From Treponema sp. (GTDB taxonomy: Bacteria > Spirochaetota > Spirochaetia > Treponematales > Breznakiellaceae): 9,141 nt of DNA. The notes beneath the pieces were generated by a model. That model did no database searches. It was not told the DNA's origin and was given only the letters and a program-made list of their open reading frames with translations. Position numbers and translations under genes: made by a program. How positions within the stretch are numbered: the stretch's first letter is position 1; each line of letters begins with the position of its first letter. Location: contig JAISPH010000110.1 of assembly GCA_031275035.1 (NCBI GenBank), forward strand, positions 1-9,141, read 5' to 3'. Shown in pieces: positions 5,452 through 9,141 of the stretch.

Positions 5452-7224
5452 CTATTCCACGGCGGAGAACCATTCTTTCAAAACCAGATCCCAGAGCCGT
5501 ATAAAAGGATCAAGTTCTATCCTTACCCGTTTCAGAAAGGAAAGATCCGCAGCAGCAGGCCGCCGGCCCCCGGCGCCGGCGCATTCGGGAAAGTGGGCCC
5601 AAAGATAATCCGCTTCGTCCAGCATCGTTTCCAGCTCCTCCCCGGATACGGTATCCGGTCCGGCGGCGCCGCTCAGAATGTCCCGCAGGAGGACAAGGGC
5701 CGCCCGTTCCTTTTGCATAAAGGCCGCCAGCTTTGAATTCCGCTCCGGTTTTTTCCCGGAGGAACCGGCCGTTCCGGTACGGGCAGATCCTTCAGATTCG
5801 GCCAAAACGGAACCTGGCTCCCCGTCGGCATGGAGGCCATCAGCATGGACGCTGCCGGCAGGAACATTACCGGCTGGGGCCGTATCCAGCGCATCCAAAG
5901 CTTCCTCCATGGAGAGCGTTTTAAGCCCCAGGGGAAGTCCCGGTCCGGCAATATCCCGAAGCCGGGGATCCGCCGCAAATTCCTGTTCAAAGAGGCTGCG
6001 GTAATTCCGCATTGCCGGATTACTCCGTACCAGGACCCCGGACTTTGCCGCCGCCGCCGCAGCGCCGGAACTAAAGGCGGCGCCGCTGATAAGACTTCGG
6101 AAACGGTTCTGGGCCGCAAGCAGGGCCAGATGCCCCGGGCTGGACCGGGCGTGGGAGGCGTCCAGAGTAAAAGAAAAATCAATCCCCGCCAGAATGACGC
6201 TGCCCCGGGTAAGCCGCCGGGCCAGTTCCACCGCGGTAAGTCCCACCGATCCCAGGGGAGAAAGCGGCTCCGGGAGCATACCCGCCGCCCTAAGCCGGTC
6301 AAAGAGGCGCAGCTCTGTCCAGGGGGTAACAAAGAGGAAGAGGCCGCCGGAAAATCCGGCGGTAGCCGGCAGGGCCGAAAGATCCATGGCCACGGGAATC
6401 TTCCGGGAACCAAGGCCGATAAAGTCCCGAAGGTTCCAATGCTGGCTCTCCAAAGCTACCGCCAGATCCGGTTCAATGTTCCGGGCCTTCAGGCTGGTAA
6501 GGGCGGTATCCACGCAGATAATCTTAAAGGGCCGGCGGAAAGGGTCAAGCCGTTCCGCAAAGCGGACGGCGCAGCCCTCAAGGGCGGCGTCCAGGGAAGG
6601 CCCCGCCCCCAAAACCAGAACCGGTTGGCCGCCGTAGTCCAGATCCTCTATCCCGGCGGCCGGACCGCCGCCGGAACCGGTAAGGGCAAGGTTCCGCAGA
6701 GCGTTTCGTATATAGCGGCGGCCCAGTTTGACCAGGGTCATGGCGTTACCCCACTCCACCGCCATTTCCCGGCGGAGCGCCGCCGCCAGGTTCCCGTAAA
6801 GTTCCGGCGCAAGCTGCCAGCCCCCGGAGAGGCGCAGCGTTTCCAGGCGGCGGAAACGCCGGCTGCCCCAGCAGTTCCGGACAAAACGGCAGAGGGCGGC
6901 GGCGTCGCTGGTCCTGACAAGCCGCAGCCGCCGGTCCTCCCGCATCTCCGCCGGCATGGTCTCCAGGGTCAGGGCCATAAGCCGTTCGTCCGCTTCAACG
7001 CAGAGCACCGCCGAACCGGCGCCTATCCGTTCCAGAAGCCGGGCCAAACCGTACCCGTAGAGGGGAGAAGGGCAGAAATAAAGGGTACGGTTCAAGACAG
7101 GCGCCGTATCCGCGGCCCGGTCCGCCTGACCGGAGGGATCAATTAATGAAAGAAGGGTTTTACCCCGGTAGGAGACAGAAAAACCCCGGCGGGCAGGAAG
7201 CCGCCGGGGCATCTCATCATTCAT
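5452..7224 (-). CDS. MAF/DUF115 motility-associated glycosyltransferase-like protein
   Basis: A 590-residue cytoplasmic protein of the DUF115/6-hydroxymethylpterin pyrophosphokinase MptE-like group. In spirochaetes and epsilonproteobacteria such proteins are annotated as motility-associated factors that glycosylate flagellin. The Rossmann-like core is visible at PVLVLGAGPSLD (201-212), FKIICVDTALTSLKARNIEPDL (233-254), SPLGSVGLTA (322-331) and AGIDFSFTLDASHA (346-359). A C-terminal helical region covers ~495-590. Residues ~449-492 are a low-complexity linker rich in A, G, S, P and D, including a repeated HADG. The gene begins at ATG 7224, overlapping the parvulin gene stop by eight bases (ATGAATGA), so translation is probably coupled. 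A 9-bp GC hairpin (7184-7192 with 7201-7209) lies just inside the start. G+C is very high (44/60 at 6901-6960). No flagellin or sugar-synthesis gene is in view, so the target is inferred from the family only. Confidence 0.82.
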   Translation of the reverse strand: MNDEMPRRLPARRGFSVSYRGKTLLSLIDPSGQADRAADTAPVLNRTLYFCPSPLYGYGLARLLERIGAGSAVLCVEADERLMALTLETMPAEMREDRRLRLVRTSDAAALCRFVRNCWGSRRFRRLETLRLSGGWQLAPELYGNLAAALRREMAVEWGNAMTLVKLGRRYIRNALRNLALTGSGGGPAAGIEDLDYGGQPVLVLGAGPSLDAALEGCAVRFAERLDPFRRPFKIICVDTALTSLKARNIEPDLAVALESQHWNLRDFIGLGSRKIPVAMDLSALPATAGFSGGLFLFVTPWTELRLFDRLRAAGMLPEPLSPLGSVGLTAVELARRLTRGSVILAGIDFSFTLDASHARSSPGHLALLAAQNRFRSLISGAAFSSGAAAAAAKSGVLVRSNPAMRNYRSLFEQEFAADPRLRDIAGPGLPLGLKTLSMEEALDALDTAPAGNVPAGSVHADGLHADGEPGSVLAESEGSARTGTAGSSGKKPERNSKLAAFMQKERAALVLLRDILSGAAGPDTVSGEELETMLDEADYLWAHFPECAGAGGRRPAAADLSFLKRVRIELDPFIRLWDLVLKEWFSAVE

Positions 7225-8770
7225 TGCCTGGAGACCAAAGCTGCCGGAAGAATACGTTTATAAATTTATCATCCAACTTGTCTGTATTAGCAAAGAAACT
7301 GCGCAGGTGAATATCGGTAAAATAACTCAGCCAGGAGGTATAAAAATTTTTGACGGACTGTATTTTTTCCGAATCGGGAATAATTTCCTCCCGGGGATAG
7401 AACACCATTATATAGCTGTTAACCACCACCGGATCCGAGGGAGTGTTAAGGGGAGTCGCAAAAGCGGTCCGCCAGAAAATCTCGCTGGTATCGGCGCCGT
7501 TCAATTCTTCCACAGAAAAGGAACTCAGGGGAGTAAAGAGGTTATAGTTATAACCGCCGGAAAAAAAGGCATTTCCTCCATAGTTAAGGGGAAGGGGACC
7601 GAAACTCCGTTTTACAAGCCCCCTCCCTGCAACTGCCGTATCAAAACCCAATTCCTTGGCGTCGGCCACAAGCTCATCCGCCCGGACGATAAGCCAGTCC
7701 TCCACCCGGCCCCGTTCATTTTCCATATAATAACTGCGAATTTTCTTGAGGGTGTCGTCATCGCCGGGATCCGCCGGATAGGGAGTCTCCTCGCATCTGA
7801 AAAATCCCCAGCCGTCGGGAACCTTTACAATCCCGCTGAAATCGCCCCTCTGCAGGGAAAGCACCGTCTCCCGCTCCTGGGCATCGGGAATCTCCCGCGC
7901 CATTTCGTAGGCCAGCTTAACGCCGAGGTCGCCGCCGCTGTCCGCATAATTGTCCTGGGACTGGGTCCGGGCGGCGTCCTCAAAAGTAGTGGTCCCGTTC
8001 TGTATGGAGGTCAGAATCTGCCGGGCCTCCCGCTCACTGGATTTAATGGTGATCATCGAAAAATGAACAACCCTGAACAGATCCGGATTATTTTGCACAT
8101 AGAGGACCAGCTCGGAATCAGGATAGGCGCTCAAGGGGAAGGCCGCCATATCAAAGCTCCGCTCCGGTCCGGCCATGGTACCGGCAAAGGCGGTTTCCCT
8201 GGAAGAAACCCTGAGACCATTAATATCCGTCCGGTATCTGCCTTCGATGATAGTATCCCGCTCCTCCCTCCAAAGGGATAAACGGGCCGAACTGGAGATT
8301 CTGTTGTACCTGGCCTGAGAAAACCTGCCGTTTTCCTGAAATTCGGGCCGCTGGACCACGGCCCGGTCCACCCGTTCCGCCGCCGGAGTATAGCCCGCCC
8401 GCTTCATTTCCAGCAGTATGGCCGTATGGGCTACGGTCTGCTCAAAGGCTTCACGCCATATTTGATAACCCAGGGTAAAGTAATTACTGTCATCGACGGT
8501 ATATCTGGACGCTATGTTTTCCCGGACTTTGGAAAAGTAGTTGCCCGGTACAAAGGTAATGGGGATCTTGTCGTAGGTCCCAAAGGTAAGATCCTCCTGC
8601 CCCCTTGCTTCGGGCACAAGGGCGGGAACAAACACAAAGGCCACGACGACAATAACCAGAATGACAATGGTCCCTATAAAAATAACGGGTCTTGCCTTAA
8701 AACGGCGGATAAAATCATCCTTAATGGAGCTTTCCGGGAGCTTTTTTTGCTTTTTTTCTTTGGAGGTCAT
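7217..8770 (-). CDS. Membrane-anchored parvulin-type peptidyl-prolyl isomerase (SurA/PpiD-like)
   Basis: A 517-residue foldase with a short cytoplasmic lysine-rich N-terminus (1-28) and one membrane segment at ~29-51 (VIFIGTIVILVIVVVAFVFV). A large periplasmic part follows. It contains a SurA-N-like helical region (~75-200) and a parvulin/PpiC domain at ~235-327, running from VVHFSMITIKSS through TFEDAARTQSQD, SGGDLG and VPDGWGFFRCEE. The C-terminal ~180 residues are a second mixed region, probably a chaperone lobe. Such proteins assist folding of exported or outer-membrane proteins by cis-trans isomerisation at proline. ATG 8770 was chosen over an in-frame ATG at 8812: AAGGA lies seven bases before it, the upstream one has no such site, and the extra 14 residues look unlike a leader. 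It is the first gene of an operon with the MAF-like gene, whose start overlaps its stop by eight bases. Confidence 0.87.
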   Translation of the reverse strand: MTSKEKKQKKLPESSIKDDFIRRFKARPVIFIGTIVILVIVVVAFVFVPALVPEARGQEDLTFGTYDKIPITFVPGNYFSKVRENIASRYTVDDSNYFTLGYQIWREAFEQTVAHTAILLEMKRAGYTPAAERVDRAVVQRPEFQENGRFSQARYNRISSSARLSLWREERDTIIEGRYRTDINGLRVSSRETAFAGTMAGPERSFDMAAFPLSAYPDSELVLYVQNNPDLFRVVHFSMITIKSSEREARQILTSIQNGTTTFEDAARTQSQDNYADSGGDLGVKLAYEMAREIPDAQERETVLSLQRGDFSGIVKVPDGWGFFRCEETPYPADPGDDDTLKKIRSYYMENERGRVEDWLIVRADELVADAKELGFDTAVAGRGLVKRSFGPLPLNYGGNAFFSGGYNYNLFTPLSSFSVEELNGADTSEIFWRTAFATPLNTPSDPVVVNSYIMVFYPREEIIPDSEKIQSVKNFYTSWLSYFTDIHLRSFFANTDKLDDKFINVFFRQLWSPGNE

Positions 8771-8845
8771 GGAGTTATCCTTTTCCGGGTAGATTCTACA
8801 AGCAGCCGGCATTTCGGCAACTATAATATACGTTTATCCGGGATC

Positions 8846-8874
8846 AGGATACCATTTTAGCAGGGGGAGGTCAA
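8846..8874 (-). promoter_or_regulatory. Putative promoter of the parvulin/MAF operon
   Basis: On the - strand TTGACC (8869-8874) and TATCCT (8846-8851) are separated by exactly 17 bases, with 5/6 and 4/6 matches to consensus. Transcription would begin near 8839, about 70 bases before the start codon at 8770. A second AT-rich stretch (TATATT/TATTAT, around 8822-8832) lacks a recognisable -35. Confidence 0.42.
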
Positions 8875-8908
8875 TGAAGCTCCCCAAGGGGCAAGGACGT
8901 CGCCGACA

Positions 8909-8989
8909 CGGACGCCGCTGTAACCAATGCTGGAGTTTCGGCGTTGCCGAAACTCCGATACCTTAATCCGTCATGGGTGACGGCGTCCG
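8909..8989. repeat. Nested inverted repeats: distal 9-bp arms enclosing a perfect 11-bp hairpin
   Basis: CGGACGCCG (8909-8917) and CGGCGTCCG (8981-8989) are exact reverse complements. Inside them, GGAGTTTCGGC (8932-8942) and GCCGAAACTCC (8946-8956) are exact reverse complements around the loop GTT. Immediately after, GGGC (8989-8992), TTTA and GCCC (8997-9000) form a third small palindrome. The inner AGTTTC/GAAACT arms recall, in inverted order, the palindromes at 1665 and 2934. TTTCGGCAAC (8812-8821) is also the inverse of GTTGCCGAAA (8943-8952). Confidence 0.7.
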
Positions 8990-9059
8990 GGCTTTAGCCC
9001 CCCCTCGTCCGGCAGGTGGAAACAAAACGGCCCCGGCAGAACATCTGAAAGCGGACACG

Positions 9060-9097
9060 CCCAAAAATGGCACGCGAAACATTGAGCGTGTTTTGGG
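9060..9097. other. Bulged 12-bp hairpin near the window end
   Basis: CCCAAAA (9060-9066) and CACGC (9071-9075) pair with GCGTG (9086-9090) and TTTTGGG (9091-9097). A four-base bulge lies in the left arm and the loop has ten bases. No T-run follows on the + strand, so it is not a standard terminator in that direction. Confidence 0.55.
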
Positions 9098-9141
9098 AGT
9101 ACCGGCAACAGGGCGTGGACCCCGGAAAAGGGAAACCCACA

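Larger units (their letters stand above)
8813..9141. other. 329-base region without a confident gene; structured, possible repeat or RNA
   Basis: No confident coding gene was found. The region holds the putative parvulin promoter at its left end and then several nested inverted repeats: CGGACGCCG/CGGCGTCCG, a perfect 11-bp hairpin, GGGC-TTTA-GCCC and a bulged 12-bp hairpin. The density of symmetry is higher than elsewhere in the window. It does not show the conserved cores of tmRNA, RNase P RNA or SRP RNA that I could check by eye. A dispersed intergenic repeat, an unrecognised structured RNA or the edge of a decayed gene are all possible. The sequence continues past the window end. Confidence 0.5.
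8874..9141 (+). pseudogene. Possible decayed or spurious reading frame with one in-frame TAA
   Basis: A frame starts at ATG 8874 (MKLPKGQGRRRHGRRC) and meets TAA at 8964-8966 after 30 codons. The same frame then stays open from ATG 8973 (MGDGVRALAPPRPAGGNK) to the window edge. GGGGGAGG lies three bases before the first ATG, a short spacing. I recognise no protein family. The opposite strand is also open from the edge to 8963, and the region overlaps the palindromes and the - strand promoter, so this may be chance in G+C-rich repeat DNA. Confidence 0.2.

Noticed and set aside
5830..7146. 438-codon open frame on the + strand
   Set aside because: It lies entirely opposite the MAF-like gene. Its product is rich in G, P, R, K and Q with no recognisable domain, as expected for a shadow frame in G+C-rich coding DNA.
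7307..8281. 324-codon + strand frame opposite the parvulin gene
   Set aside because: The - strand protein has a clear membrane anchor and parvulin domain; the + strand product shows nothing recognisable.
8771..8812. Longer parvulin start at ATG 8812
   Set aside because: No ribosome-binding site precedes it, whereas AAGGA precedes ATG 8770 at seven bases and the cytoplasmic tail plus membrane segment begin sensibly there.
8989..9000. GGGC-TTTA-GCCC as an IS200/IS605-type end hairpin
   Set aside because: The short palindrome resembles such ends, but no transposase or TnpB reading frame is present and the hairpin is too short to stand on its own.
8813..9141. tmRNA, RNase P RNA, SRP RNA or a group II intron at the right edge
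   Set aside because: The conserved cores of these RNAs, as I know them, were not found by eye on either strand, so none was called despite the strong hairpins.

Overview
The window looks like a moderately to highly G+C-rich chromosomal segment from a spirochaete, most likely a Treponema-type organism. This is inferred from the gene content, not from a marker gene. The main support is a MAF/DUF115 motility-associated glycosyltransferase-like gene translationally coupled to a membrane-anchored SurA/PpiD-type prolyl isomerase. A GH18/YaaH-like lipoprotein and a cupin-XRE regulator/acyl-CoA ligase pair fit the same picture. No rRNA, tRNA, transposase or CRISPR array was seen.

Left part, + strand: the 3' end of threonine synthase (thrC, 1-530) is followed after 45 bases by a GH18 lipoprotein gene (576-1649). 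Next comes a pdxA-family dehydrogenase gene (1818-2819). It stands alone between two intergenic regions that carry matching palindromes and an inverted 24-base repeat, so the gene sits in a nested, nearly mirror-symmetric frame. A strong bidirectional terminator (2880-2916) closes pdxA on one side and the leftward acyl-CoA ligase gene on the other.

Right part, - strand (read right to left): a putative promoter (8846-8874) drives a membrane-anchored parvulin foldase gene (7217-8770), whose stop overlaps the start of the MAF-like gene (5452-7224). After a 194-base gap with a perfect TATAAT box and a leader rich in hairpins, a cupin-XRE regulator (4667-5257) and a medium/long-chain-type acyl-CoA ligase (3006-4655) form a two-gene unit. 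The regulator probably controls the ligase and itself.

Right edge, 8813-9141: no convincing gene. It has nested inverted repeats, two strong hairpins and a frame open on both sides of one in-frame TAA. It may be a dispersed repeat, a structured RNA or a decayed reading frame.

Most genes are ordinary housekeeping or accessory genes. The items most worth a second look are the repeat-framed pdxA, its resemblance to the PdxA2 (four-carbon acid sugar) branch, the structured leader of the regulator, and the right-edge element. I found no evidence of a clearly new multi-gene system.
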